The notes: generated by a model not told the origin, from the sequence alone. A stretch of 64,000 nt of DNA from Arthrobacter sp. ISL-95 (GCF_018613695.1 NZ_JAGGPR010000014.1:1-64000); one strand, 5' to 3'; positions 10,245-18,917 are shown, counted from the stretch's first letter. Translations and numbers: made by a program.

Positions 10245-11252
10245 TCAGTGGGATAGAGCTGACTGGCGTGTTTCCTCTACAGCAGTTCGGGTCTCTTCCA
10301 TCATCAGGTCGGCATTGATTGCAGCGCCTGCCATGACGCCCGCGGCTGCTGAGGCCATCACCTGGCCGTTCAGGTCCGTGACGTTTCCGGCGGCCCATAC
10401 TCCGGGCACAGACGTTGCCCCTCCGAGGGGGTTCACTTCTACGTGTGTTCCGATGCCCATTGGGTGCTCCGCCATGGGGACGCCCATGGATTCCAGGACG
10501 TCGGACCTCGCCTCCAGCCGCGGGCCGGTGACTACAGCGTCCGCCGGAATGATGGTTCCTGACGCCAGGACGACACCAGTCAAAGTGTCGTCAGTTATTT
10601 GGAGCGCCTGAACTTTGCCGTCCACCACGGTGATGGAGCGGGCAGCCAATTGTTCCCACTGTTCTTCTGTCGGTTCCAGAACGTCATTGAGGAACAGGGT
10701 GATGTTGGGGCTCCACTGGCGGAACAGCAACGCCTGGTGCATCGCCATTGGCACTGACCCCAGGATCCCGATCGCTTGGTTTCGGACCTCCCAGCCGTGG
10801 CAGTAGGGGCAGTGCAGGACGTCGCGTCCCCATCGTTCCCGGATGCCCTCGACGTCGGGCAAGATGTCCACCAGCCCGGTGGTGACAAGTAGTCGGCGCG
10901 CTTTGACAGTTTGACCATCGGCCAGATCCACCTCGAAGGCGAGCTCTGAATCGTCCGTTGGCTCCGCCGTCGAGCGTGCCCCAACTGCGGTGCCGGACAT
11001 TATGTCCGCCCCGTACTGGAGCGCCTCCGCTCGTCCGAGTTTCAGCAGTTCCTGGGGATTGACTCCGTCCCGCGACAGGAACCCGTGCACCCCGGCTGCG
11101 GGCGCGTTCCGCGGCTCACCGGCGTCGATGACGAGGACGGACCGCAAGGCCCTGCCCAAGGTGACCGCAGCACTTAACCCAGCTGCGCCACCTCCCATCA
11201 CAACAACGTCATATTCGTCCGCCACGCGGTTGTTCTCAATTTCCGTACCCAC
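10245..11252 (-). CDS. NAD(P)/FAD-dependent oxidoreductase, thioredoxin-reductase-like
   Basis: About 335 residues. The N-terminal FAD dinucleotide motif is VVVMGGGAAGLSAAV. The redox pair is in HCPYCHGWE, placed mid-protein as in thioredoxin reductases. The C-terminal FAD motif is GVWAAGNVTD. The GTG at 11252 has GGAGG 6 bases upstream and is preferred over the GTG at 11264. No thioredoxin gene is adjacent. It is divergent from an XRE-cupin regulator, with a palindrome in the shared region. It could reduce a disulfide partner or act as a related pyridine-nucleotide disulfide oxidoreductase. Confidence 0.85.
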   Translation of the reverse strand: MGTEIENNRVADEYDVVVMGGGAAGLSAAVTLGRALRSVLVIDAGEPRNAPAAGVHGFLSRDGVNPQELLKLGRAEALQYGADIMSGTAVGARSTAEPTDDSELAFEVDLADGQTVKARRLLVTTGLVDILPDVEGIRERWGRDVLHCPYCHGWEVRNQAIGILGSVPMAMHQALLFRQWSPNITLFLNDVLEPTEEQWEQLAARSITVVDGKVQALQITDDTLTGVVLASGTIIPADAVVTGPRLEARSDVLESMGVPMAEHPMGIGTHVEVNPLGGATSVPGVWAAGNVTDLNGQVMASAAAGVMAGAAINADLMMEETRTAVEETRQSALSH

Positions 11253-11326
11253 GAATGCCTCCACTTATCCAGCGGCCCTGCGCCGCTTCTTCCATGGTTG
11301 GTCAAGACAGCCAGTATCAGCAAGGA

Positions 11327-11347
11327 AGTTTGCCGATATGGCAAACT
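11327..11347. promoter_or_regulatory. candidate operator, flavoprotein / XRE-cupin divergent region
   Basis: Perfect 8-base arms AGTTTGCC and GGCAAACT around GATAT, a few bases upstream of the regulator's ATG. Position suggests autoregulation by the XRE-cupin protein. Inferred. Confidence 0.55.
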
Positions 11348-11353
11348 GATGGC

Positions 11354-11935
11354 ATGATGACCGATTTCAGCTCAATGCTCGACGCCGTCGGCCCTCGCCT
11401 GCGTGCCATGCGGACCCAACGCAACGTGACCCTTGCTGAAGCGTCGGAAGTTACAGGCATTTCCGTCAGCACGCTCTCACGGCTGGAATCGGGTCAACGC
11501 AAGCCGACTCTGGAGCTTCTTCTGCCTATAGCGCGGCTGTATCAGGTCCCACTGGAAGAACTCATCGACGCCCCGGAAACCGGCGATCCCCGCATTCACC
11601 TCAAACCGCACGTCCACGAATGGGGAACGGCCGTCCCTCTGACTCGGCGCCCCGGCGGTATCCAGGCCTTCAAAATGGTTCTCAAGGGCGGCACAGGCAA
11701 GGAGACTCCCACGCCTCAATCACATGAGGGCTACGACTGGGTGTATGTTCTCAACGGCAAACTCAGGTTAGTCCTGGGCGAGAACGACTTTGTCCTGAAA
11801 CCCGGCGAGGTTGCAGAGTTTGATACCCGCACACCTCACTGGTTTGCCAGCGCCACCAAGGAGCCGGTGGAACTCCTAACCCTCTTCGGCCAGCAGGGCG
11901 AACGGCTTCACGTGCGGGCGCGGCCCAAACGTTGA
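11354..11935 (+). CDS. XRE family regulator with C-terminal cupin domain
   Basis: About 193 residues. Residues ~10-65 are the helix-turn-helix (VTLAEASEVTGISVSTLSRL). Residues ~110-180 form a cupin barrel (SHEGYDWVYVLNGKLRLVLG, then FDTRTPHWF). In this family the cupin senses a small ligand. Two adjacent ATGs are possible (11354 and 11357). The frame is open further upstream, but that would swallow the palindrome. It probably controls the divergent oxidoreductase and itself. Confidence 0.88.
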   Translation: MMTDFSSMLDAVGPRLRAMRTQRNVTLAEASEVTGISVSTLSRLESGQRKPTLELLLPIARLYQVPLEELIDAPETGDPRIHLKPHVHEWGTAVPLTRRPGGIQAFKMVLKGGTGKETPTPQSHEGYDWVYVLNGKLRLVLGENDFVLKPGEVAEFDTRTPHWFASATKEPVELLTLFGQQGERLHVRARPKR

Positions 11936-11937
11936 AG

Positions 11938-12237
11938 CTACGAAGCCAACCATTCACGTGCGCTCCGGCGCGGGCCGGACTCAACCCCACGCTCCTGCTG
12001 ATTAATCTCCGCCCACACCTCGTCGAGGGAGAGTCCCAGGACATCCGCGATCGCAGCAACAGTGGGAAACGCAGGCGTCGCCACCCGGCCTGATTCGATC
12101 TTTCGAAGCGTTTCGGGCGAGACGCGGGCGTCCAGAGCCGTCTCCAGCATGGAGCGCTCACCCCGGGCGCGACGCAAAAGAGCACCGAGGCGCTGTCCAC
12201 GCTCGGCCTCTGCGGGTGTAAGCGGCAACCTGACCAT
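11938..12237 (-). CDS. helix-turn-helix (XRE-type) transcriptional regulator
   Basis: Small regulator of 99 residues. The HTH spans about residues 15-70, with LETALDARVSPETLRKIESG as recognition region and LADVLGLSLDEVWAEI-like ending. It ends 2 bases from the convergent XRE-cupin gene and is divergent from a methionine aminopeptidase gene, the likely target. Confidence 0.8.
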   Translation of the reverse strand: MVRLPLTPAEAERGQRLGALLRRARGERSMLETALDARVSPETLRKIESGRVATPAFPTVAAIADVLGLSLDEVWAEINQQERGVESGPRRSAREWLAS

Positions 12238-12249
12238 GGCTCCAATTGT

Positions 12250-12286
12250 AATACCGGGATAATATGGCCGGGATAGTTATTGGTAT
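12250..12286. promoter_or_regulatory. shared promoter region of HTH gene and map-like gene
   Basis: The 67-base divergent spacer has a direct repeat CCGGGATA at 12254-12261 and 12268-12275. It is flanked by inverted AATACC and GGTATT. The AT-rich TAATAT between them could be a -10 box. These are plausible binding sites for the neighbouring HTH protein. Confidence 0.4.
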
Positions 12287-12304
12287 TCACACGAAAGGCC
12301 CCGC

Positions 12305-13078
12305 ATGATTGAGATCCTGAGCCAACCAGAACTAGGCCGCGCTAAGGAGGCCGGCGCCCTGGTGGCCAATATTCTGCACACGCTGAAGAGCCGCGCAACC
12401 GTGGGCACCAATCTCCTGGACATTGATCAGTGGGCAAAGAGCATGATCCTCGAAGCCGGGGGCGTCTCATGCTACGTGGACTACGCTCCTTCCTTTGGTC
12501 GCGGACCGTTCGGCCACTACATCTGTACCGGCGTGAACGATGCTGTCCTGCACGGTTTGCCCACGGACTACCAACTGGCCGACGGCGACCTTCTCACGCT
12601 GGATCTGGCCGTTTTGAAGGACGGAATCGCAGCAGACTCTGCCATCAGCTTCATCGTGGGTGAGACCAAGCCGGCTGAGAGTGTCGCAATGATCGAAGCA
12701 ACCGAACGCGCTCTGCGCGCAGGCATAGAGGCCGCCCGGCCCGGCGCCCGCATCGGCGACCTCGCATATGCCATCGGCTCGGTCCTCAGCGAGGCCGGAT
12801 ACCCCGTCAACACCGAGTTCGGAGGCCACGGCATTGGCTCCACGATGCACCAGGAGCCGCACGTACCGAACATGGGCCGTCCGGGCCGAGGGTACAAGCT
12901 GCGCCCTGGACTGCTGCTGGCTCTGGAACCGTGGGTGATGGCCGACACCGCCCAGCTTGTCACCGACGCCGACGGCTGGACACTCCGCAGCGCGACCGGT
13001 TGCCGCACTGCCCACAGTGAGCACACCATCGCCATCACCAACGACGGAGCCGAGATCCTGACCCTGCCGACGCTCTGA
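12305..13078 (+). CDS. map: type I methionine aminopeptidase
   Basis: Removes N-terminal methionine from nascent proteins. The 257 residues show the metal ligands in order: Asp in LTLDLAVLKDGIAADSA, His in FGGHGIG, Glu in LALEPWV and Glu in the C-terminal HSEHTIAIT. Length is that of a short type I enzyme without an SH3-binding extension. It is paired divergently with a dedicated HTH regulator, unusual for a housekeeping copy, so it may be a second, regulated MetAP. The essential copy near secY would be elsewhere. Confidence 0.9.
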   Translation: MIEILSQPELGRAKEAGALVANILHTLKSRATVGTNLLDIDQWAKSMILEAGGVSCYVDYAPSFGRGPFGHYICTGVNDAVLHGLPTDYQLADGDLLTLDLAVLKDGIAADSAISFIVGETKPAESVAMIEATERALRAGIEAARPGARIGDLAYAIGSVLSEAGYPVNTEFGGHGIGSTMHQEPHVPNMGRPGRGYKLRPGLLLALEPWVMADTAQLVTDADGWTLRSATGCRTAHSEHTIAITNDGAEILTLPTL

Positions 13079-13162
13079 GCCGGATGCTGGGTGGTTGATC
13101 GCGGGGTCGATGTTGGCTGGGCAGGTTTCCGCTCAGACAGGAAGCCACATACCGCCCGCATC

Positions 13163-14089
13163 CTAAACTCCGGCCAGCGAAGGGTCGGGCAGTTCGACTG
13201 GCACCGGTCCCGGCGAATCGGAGGGCAGCGCTGAGTCCCGAACGTATCCTGGCAGCGTCGGCGCTTGAGAACGATACACGCGTCCTGTAGGCGTGCGGAT
13301 TTCCAGTGGGTGCCCTGGCCCGTGGAGGGATTTGGTGGTCCAACCGGGGTTTTCTTTGGTGTGGTTGCAGGCTTCACAAAGTCCGGCGCCGTTCGCGATG
13401 TTTGTTTTCCCTCCGGCACGCCACGGAATGACGTGGTCAATGTGCCGGATAGGCGCGTCGCAATAGGGGGTGCGGCAGGTGTGATCACGGGTTTCGATGA
13501 AGCGCCTAAGCCTTGCCGGGAAGAACCGGGCCTTGGAATCACTGGTCAGGAGTTCTCCGGTGGCCGGTGCTGTGTAGAGCCGACGGAGCCAGACATCGAA
13601 CTCCTGGTCCTGTGCCGCCTGTTTTGGATCCTGTGCTGCCTGGTCCTGATCCTGTGCTGCCTGGTCCTGATCCTGTGCTGCCTGTTTTGGATCCTGCGCT
13701 GCTTGTTTTGGATCCATCGTGGCTTGCGGTGTGGCGGCTAACCGTCCCATGCTGGTCGGCGGCCTTAAGCTCCCGGCTTGCCCCAAGCCGAGAAGTTCCC
13801 TTCCCCATTCCGCCGGGACGATTCCGTAACCCTGAAGCCGGGCTGGTTCGCTGTCCCCTTGGAACAGGGTCCGGTCCGTCATGACCAGGTCCAGGTTAAT
13901 TCCTGAGAACCCGCCCGGAGTTCCGGTGACACATTCGACCAAGGTGTCAGCCATAACCTGACCACGGCCCCTGATAACCCCGCCAGTCTCTGCTTCCCCG
14001 GTGGAACGGGCCGAATCAGCCGCCCGGCTCAACGCGGCATACACCGCCACACCCTGGGCGACCGGCAACAGCGCGGTCAGGTACGTCAT
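13163..14089 (-). pseudogene. DUF222/HNH endonuclease-like protein, C-terminal part (frameshifted gene)
   Basis: 308 codons from an ATG that overlaps the stop of the preceding fragment. The first ~40 residues (MTYLTALLPVAQGVAVYAAL) are the conserved end of the DUF222 domain and belong with the upstream fragment. The C-terminal HNH motif is intact: CRTPYCDAPIRHIDHVIPW, then GLCEACNHTKE. Between them is a Gln/Ala/Asp-rich tandem repeat (7 residues x 5). One lost base near 14109 would restore a single 13E12-type protein. Translational coupling of two pieces or a sequencing error are alternatives. Confidence 0.75.
13608..13712. repeat. five 21-bp tandem repeats inside the HNH gene
   Basis: Units start at 13608, 13629, 13650, 13671 and 13692. 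They alternate between two forms, ending in TTTTGGA or GTCCTGA. They encode the 7-residue unit DPKQAAQ or DQDQAAQ in the linker before the HNH domain. In-frame unit length keeps the linker translatable, so copy number may vary among strains. Confidence 0.85.
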
Positions 14090-14709
14090 GGTATCCGGCG
14101 CCGGACGCAGCTCACCGTCCGCTCCGCGGCGGCACGGCTGGCCCGCCCAGCCACCGACCGCGGAACACGACGGTACGCGGCAGCTTTCGCCGCCGCAACG
14201 ATCGCCTTATCGCCCTTCCCCTCAAAGGTCCCGGTATCGGGGGCAAGTTCCTCATCCACTGCACACCGGTCCTCAACAGAAAGACACGCGGTCTCCTTCA
14301 CCAACAACGTAGCCCGCCACTCATTCAACTGCCCGGACTGCAGAGCCGCCAACGTCCGTGGCATCTCCATCACCAGGGCCTTCGCCAAACCCAACAACCT
14401 AGACCCGCGGTTCGGGGATTCCCGACGCGCCAACGCCACCTGAGCACCCACCCCCTGACCACGCTCCGCCGCAGGAACACCAGCCTCAGCCTGCTCGGCA
14501 CGCTGAGCAAGATCAAAAGCCACAACCACCCGCGCCTGCAAAGCCGAGATAGCCGACTTCAGGTCTTCCAGGCCACGGATTTGATCAATCAACTCACCAC
14601 TTTCCGTGCCCAAACGGACAGCGCTCAACAGCGAGATGAGCTCCGGAACCCGCGGGCTGTACGGGGCGCCACCGATTCCCGGAGCAGGAAGAAGCGCTTC
14701 CACATCCAT
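14086..14709 (-). pseudogene. DUF222 domain protein, N-terminal part (frameshifted gene)
   Basis: N-terminal piece of the DUF222/HNH protein. It reads normally (LISLLSAVRLGTESGELIDQ, then RTLAALQSGQLNEWRATLLV) to RAAAERTVS. It then runs out of frame into CVRRRIP and stops at a TGA that overlaps the next ATG. In the other frame the expected LRPAPDTMTYLTALLPV follows, so a single missing C near 14109 explains it. The ATG at 14709 has GGGAGGGG upstream. Earlier ATGs up to 14811 are possible. This family is abundant in Arthrobacter, and its role is unclear. Confidence 0.75.
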
Positions 14710-14918
14710 CGCTTGCCCCTCCCGCATCTGCTCCATACCGCTTACTCTTCCAGCGAGCACGAAGCACCATAAGACCGGAACCGTCCTATGTGGAAAACCC
14801 TCCAACACCAATTCAGCACATCGCCAAGACGCCGGTTACTCCCGCCCTTGCCCCCGGGGGTCACCCTGGTCCGGGTCGAATCCTCGTAAGGGTCGAATTT
14901 TGTACGGTTCGAACGACT

Positions 14919-14976
14919 ACGGGAGCAACGCAAGCGCGTCACAAAAACGCGCCTTGCGCTTGAGGGTGACTCCCGT
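14919..14976. other. nested stem-loop upstream of the agmatine operon
   Basis: Outer arms ACGGGAG (14919-14925) and CTCCCGT (14970-14976) enclose an imperfect inner stem built from GCAAGCGCGT and ACGCGCCTTGC. It lies between the divergent HNH gene and the agmatine operon. It could be a terminator or attenuator. The rest of the ~320-base gap shows only the operator at 14980 and a repeated GGGTCGAAT. Confidence 0.35.
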
Positions 14977-14979
14977 CAT

Positions 14980-15004
14980 ACTAAATGAACACTATTCATT
15001 TAGT
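14980..15004. promoter_or_regulatory. palindromic operator ahead of the agmatine operon
   Basis: Perfect 10-base arms ACTAAATGAA (14980-14989) and TTCATTTAGT (14995-15004) around CACTA. This is the kind of dyad bound by TetR-type dimers. It lies 30 bases before a small open frame and 167 bases before the deiminase. No regulator gene is adjacent, so it would act from elsewhere. Confidence 0.65.
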
Positions 15005-15033
15005 GACAGTCGTCTCACGGAGTAAACCCCCCC

Positions 15034-15174
15034 ATGATTGAAATCAGACACTCGGAAGCTTTCGCTTCCCTGACCATCGGCCCGGCAACCCGCCGGCGAC
15101 CGGCCGAAGCGGTGGACCCCAACGCCCCGCTCGGCGCAGTAAAAACGCAGCAAACCCAGGTGGTTATCGCGTGA
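15034..15174 (+). CDS. possible 46-residue leader peptide, coupled to agmatine deiminase
   Basis: An ATG at 15034, with GGAG 11 bases upstream, opens a 46-codon frame. Its TGA stop overlaps the GTG start of the next gene (GTGA). The product begins MIEIRHSEAFASLTIGP and is Arg/Ala/Pro-rich. The exact overlap suggests translational coupling. I know no family for it. It might instead be untranslated leader. Confidence 0.4.
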   Translation: MIEIRHSEAFASLTIGPATRRRPAEAVDPNAPLGAVKTQQTQVVIA

Positions 15175-16196
15175 GCGCGTGGCGCATGCCATCGGAAACG
15201 GCTCCTCAGGACCGCGTCTGGATGGCCTTCCCCACCGGCGGCTACACCTTGGGTGACACAGAAGAAGACGCCCACGCAGCACGTTCGGCCTGGGCGGCAG
15301 TTGCCAATGCCATCCTTGAATTTGAACCCGTCACCATGGTGGTAACACCCGACGACGTCGAAACGGCCTCGCGCTATCTGAATCCACGCGTTGAGGTAAT
15401 TACCGCTGAGCTCAACGATGCCTGGATGCGGGACATCGGTCCGTCGTTCGTCCTGGATTCCAACCGGCAACTGGGCGCTGTGGACTGGATCTTCAACGGC
15501 TGGGGCGGCCAGGACTGGGCAGCCTGGGATAAGGATTCGCTCATTGCCGAGGACATCAGCGGCCGCACCAACGCCCGGCACATCCCGTCAGGGATCGTCA
15601 ACGAGGGCGGTGGCATTCAGGTTGACGGTGAAGGCACCGTCCTGGTCACCGAGACTGTCCAGCTCGATCAGGGTCGAAATCCAGGCCTGACGAAAGCCGA
15701 CATCGAGCTGGAACTGGCCCGTACCATCGGCGCCACCCACGTGGTGTGGCTTCCTCGAGGCCTCACGCGTGACTCGGAAAAGTTCGGCACTCGCGGACAC
15801 GTGGACATCGTGGCCGCAATCCCAAGCCCGGGCACGCTGTTGGTCCATTCCCAACAGAACCCGGAACATCCGGACTACAGGGTCTCCCGGGAGATCATCG
15901 ACTTCCTGCGCACCACCCATGACGCAGCGGGCCGGGACTGGAACATCATCGAAGTTCCCGCTCCGGAGACTCTTACCGACGATGAGGGATATGTGGACTA
16001 CAGCTACATCAATCACCTTGTGGTCAACGGCGGGGTTATCGCCTGCAGCTTCAACGAACCCATGGACGAGAAAGCACTCCGCATTCTCGCCGACGCCTAC
16101 CCCGGACGCCGCGTGATCGGTGTTGACGCGCGCGAACTCTTCGCCCGGGGCGGCGGCATCCACTGCATTACGCAGCAGCAGCCTTCGGCCATCTAG
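15171..16196 (+). CDS. aguA: agmatine deiminase
   Basis: Converts agmatine to N-carbamoylputrescine and ammonia (peptidyl-arginine deiminase superfamily). The 341 residues show the conserved substrate region AWMRDIGPSFV, the glycine-rich NEGGGIQVDGEG, the TRGHVDIVA histidine, and the C-terminal nucleophile Cys332 in GGGIHCITQQQP. The start is a GTG that overlaps the stop of a small upstream frame. It is followed after 12 bases by an APC permease, presumably bringing in agmatine or a related amine. Confidence 0.92.
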   Translation: MSAWRMPSETAPQDRVWMAFPTGGYTLGDTEEDAHAARSAWAAVANAILEFEPVTMVVTPDDVETASRYLNPRVEVITAELNDAWMRDIGPSFVLDSNRQLGAVDWIFNGWGGQDWAAWDKDSLIAEDISGRTNARHIPSGIVNEGGGIQVDGEGTVLVTETVQLDQGRNPGLTKADIELELARTIGATHVVWLPRGLTRDSEKFGTRGHVDIVAAIPSPGTLLVHSQQNPEHPDYRVSREIIDFLRTTHDAAGRDWNIIEVPAPETLTDDEGYVDYSYINHLVVNGGVIACSFNEPMDEKALRILADAYPGRRVIGVDARELFARGGGIHCITQQQPSAI

Positions 16197-16208
16197 AAAG
16201 GGCCTCAT

Positions 16209-17747
16209 ATGAGCCAGACAATCCGCCGCAGCGGCAATGAAGCTGCAGAGTCGCACGAGATCAGCGGCAAGGGACTGAAGACGGGGCAGTTGGGGCTCCT
16301 CGCCGTCGTCGTTCTTGGCATTTCAACCATCGCCCCGGCGTACACGCTCACCAGCGCGCTCGGGCCAACAGTCAACGAAGCCGGGCTGCAACTGCCCGTC
16401 ATTTTCCTGATCGGGTTCATTCCGATGATCCTGGTCTCGCTTGCCTACCGGGAGCTCAACGCAGACTCCCCGGACAGCGGCACCACCTTCACATGGGTCA
16501 CCAAAGCGTTCGGCCCGTGGGTTGGTTGGATGGGTGGCTGGGGCTTGCTTGCCGCCAACATCATCGTTCTGTCCAACCTGGCCGGAGTGGCCGTGGACTT
16601 CTTCTACCTGTTCCTTGCACAGGCCACGGGTTCTCCGGAACTCGCTGACCTCGCTTCGAACAAGCTTCTCAACGTTGCCACGTGCTTCGTCTTCGTGGCC
16701 CTCGCCGTTTGGGTGAGCTACCGCGGCCTTCACACCACCAAGATCGTCCAGTACGGTCTGGTAGGTTTCCAGTTGCTGGTCCTTGGCCTGTTCGTTGCCA
16801 TGGCGTTCGCCAACTGGTCCACCTCCGAGACTGCTGTGCCGTTCAGCTGGGACTGGTTCGACGTCACCAAGATCGAAACCTTCGGCCAGATCGCAGCTGG
16901 TATCTCGTTGTCGATCTTCGTCTACTGGGGCTGGGATGTCTGCCTGACCGTCAACGAGGAAACTGCCAACGGCAAGAAAACCGCCGGCCTGGCAGGCACG
17001 CTGACAGCGGTGATTGTGCTGGGCATCTACCTCCTGGTCACCATTGCCACCATGATGTTCGCAGGCGTCGGCGATACCGGGATCGGCCTGAACAACGAGG
17101 AAAACCACGCCAACGTCTTCACTGCACTCGCATCACCGGTGATGGGTCCGTTCGCCATCCTCATGTCCCTGGCCGTGCTCTCCAGCTCTGCGGCATCCCT
17201 GCAGTCCACGTTCACCTCGCCGTCACGCAGCCTGCTGGCCATGGCGCACTACGGCGCCCTGCCGGAGCGCTTCAGCCACATGAGCAAGAAGTTTTCGACG
17301 CCGGGCTTCGCCACCGTTGCGGCCGGCGTCCTGTCCGCGGGCTTCTACGCGGTAATGCACGTAATCAGCGAGAACGTCCTGAACGACACCATCCTTGCCT
17401 TGGGCCTGATGATCTGCTTCTACTACGGGCTCACGGCCATCGCCTGCGTCTGGTACTTCCGTAACAGCGTGTTCTCCAGCGCCCGGAACTTCTTCCTGCG
17501 GCTCGTTTGCCCGCTGTTGGGTGGGGTTGGACTGTTTGTGGTGTTCCTGCAGACCGCAGTAGACAGCTGGGCTCCTGAGTTTGGCAGTGGCTCCCAGATC
17601 TTCGGGGTGGGGCTCGTGTTCGTCCTGGGCATCGGCATCCTGGCCTTGGGTGCCGTGGTCATGCTGATCATGTCCCGGGTCCGGCCCGGGTTCTTCCGCG
17701 GCGAGACCATCCGGAAGGATACGCCTGCGCTGGTAGTGCCGGAGTAG
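16209..17747 (+). CDS. APC family amino acid/amine permease
   Basis: Membrane transporter of 512 residues with about 12 helices. The first helix carries the APC signature region (GISTIAPAYTLTSALGPTV). Another conserved stretch is YWGWDVCLTVNEETANGKKT. It is cotranscribed with agmatine deiminase, so agmatine, putrescine or a related substrate is likely. The N-terminus (residues 1-35) is polar and cytoplasmic. A strong hairpin follows the stop codon. Confidence 0.88.
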   Translation: MSQTIRRSGNEAAESHEISGKGLKTGQLGLLAVVVLGISTIAPAYTLTSALGPTVNEAGLQLPVIFLIGFIPMILVSLAYRELNADSPDSGTTFTWVTKAFGPWVGWMGGWGLLAANIIVLSNLAGVAVDFFYLFLAQATGSPELADLASNKLLNVATCFVFVALAVWVSYRGLHTTKIVQYGLVGFQLLVLGLFVAMAFANWSTSETAVPFSWDWFDVTKIETFGQIAAGISLSIFVYWGWDVCLTVNEETANGKKTAGLAGTLTAVIVLGIYLLVTIATMMFAGVGDTGIGLNNEENHANVFTALASPVMGPFAILMSLAVLSSSAASLQSTFTSPSRSLLAMAHYGALPERFSHMSKKFSTPGFATVAAGVLSAGFYAVMHVISENVLNDTILALGLMICFYYGLTAIACVWYFRNSVFSSARNFFLRLVCPLLGGVGLFVVFLQTAVDSWAPEFGSGSQIFGVGLVFVLGIGILALGAVVMLIMSRVRPGFFRGETIRKDTPALVVPE

Positions 17748-17776
17748 AGAGCCGGAACAAAGCTGCGAAACGCGGG

Positions 17777-17823
17777 AAAGCTGCCAGTTCGCCGGAATCA
17801 TCCGGGCGAACTGGCAGCTTTCG
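17777..17823. terminator. strong bidirectional terminator
   Basis: Eighteen-base perfect arms: GAAAGCTGCCAGTTCGCC (17777-17794) and its complement at 17806-17823. It lies between the permease and the convergent exported-protein gene. The A- and T-ends of the arms supply short tracts in both directions. Confidence 0.85.
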
Positions 17824-17852
17824 TAGCTTCTGGGCGCTCCAGCAAGAAGCCT

Positions 17853-18398
17853 TTACCAGCGGTGTGCCACATCCACCACCAGGCGCGAACCGCCGTCGGG
17901 CCCGTCCAAGGTGAACACCCGGAACGGAAGGCGGGCACGAACGCCCAGCCCGATGCTCGTGGTGCCTTCAAAACTGCCCGCGTAAACCACCTGCCGGAAC
18001 GTCTGGTAGCCGGAGACGTTGGACAGTTCCGCCTTGGCTGCCGGCTCATACGTTGGCTGGCTGTACTGGTTGTAGGACGGTGCAGTGACCATCACTTGCA
18101 GGTCAGCATCCCCCAGAACCGGGATGGGATAGCCGGTAGCATCCTGGGTGACCACCGGAACATACTGAACCGCGTAGCCGGCCACCTTGCCGGTCATGTC
18201 AATGACCAGGCGGTCGTAGCAGGGCTGTTGGCCCGTGCGAACGTTGGTGACGTTGGCGGAACTCATGTCGGGGTCGGCCTTGGCCATGGAACCCCACGAA
18301 ATACCGCAATATGTAGCTGCCGAGGCTGGTCCCGGCGCCACCAGACCGAGCCCGGCAGCTGCCATGACCGCTGCCAAACCCGCTCCAAGTTTCCTCAT
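17853..18398 (-). CDS. exported AMIN-like domain protein
   Basis: 181 residues beginning MRKLGAGLAAVMAAAGLGLV, a clear Sec signal peptide with an Ala-x-Ala cleavage site near residue 28 (PASAATYCG). The mature beta-rich part (YDRLVIDMTG, then RLVVDVAHRW) resembles the AMIN-like domain seen in actinobacterial secreted proteins. The ATG at 18398 has GAAGGGG upstream. An earlier in-frame TTG is less likely. Probably cell-wall associated. Function unknown. The 216-base gap to the next gene shows no feature I can name. Confidence 0.65.
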   Translation of the reverse strand: MRKLGAGLAAVMAAAGLGLVAPGPASAATYCGISWGSMAKADPDMSSANVTNVRTGQQPCYDRLVIDMTGKVAGYAVQYVPVVTQDATGYPIPVLGDADLQVMVTAPSYNQYSQPTYEPAAKAELSNVSGYQTFRQVVYAGSFEGTTSIGLGVRARLPFRVFTLDGPDGGSRLVVDVAHRW

Positions 18399-18614
18399 TT
18401 TTTGTGCCCCCTTCAGGCGAAGTTGATACTTCAACAGTAGGAGTGCATCGGGGCGTTTGGGCGGGTTGTATCCGCTTCGGGGCGCAACCGTTAAGTGGCC
18501 GCTGCTGCGATTACAAGAGGGTTATCGAAGGGCAGTTTTTTGGGTGATGAGCGGCCGCGCAGAGGGTCCTCGCGCCCATGTTCGTAACCCAAGATAACGA
18601 GACCTTGGCGTTAC

Positions 18615-18917
18615 TTAGCCTTCGCAGTCCTTGCAGAACTTAAGACCGTTCTTTTCCAGTGCAATCTGGGACCTGTGACGGACCAGGAAGCAGGAGCCGC
18701 ACGTGAATTCGTCAGACTGCTCCGGAACAACAACGACGGTCAGTTCTTCACCGGAAAGATCTGCGCCGGGCAGGTCAATGCCTTCGGCGGTATCGTTTTC
18801 CTCGACGTCGATAACCGCGGTCTGCGCAGTGTTTACACGGGAAGCCTGGAGGCCCTCAAGCGACTCGGCGGGAGACTCTTCTTCTGTCTTGCGCGGGGCA
18901 TCATAATCAGTAGCCAT
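18615..18917 (-). CDS. DUF4193 family zinc-ribbon-like protein
   Basis: 100 residues. The N-terminus MATDYDAPRKTEEE is characteristic of the actinobacterial DUF4193 family. It has an acidic middle and a C-terminal pair of Cys motifs (TCGSCFLVRH and FCKDC) that could bind zinc. The ATG at 18917 is chosen because the family starts there. The frame runs on to 18941. Function unknown. Confidence 0.88.
   Translation of the reverse strand: MATDYDAPRKTEEESPAESLEGLQASRVNTAQTAVIDVEENDTAEGIDLPGADLSGEELTVVVVPEQSDEFTCGSCFLVRHRSQIALEKNGLKFCKDCEG

Noticed and set aside
13608..13712. Short tandem repeats as a CRISPR array
   Set aside because: Units are contiguous without spacers and in frame with the HNH gene, so they encode a repeat linker.
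14893..14913. TCGAA and TTCGA half-sites as a LexA (SOS) box
   Set aside because: Spacing is 10 bases rather than the compact actinobacterial box, so the match is not convincing.
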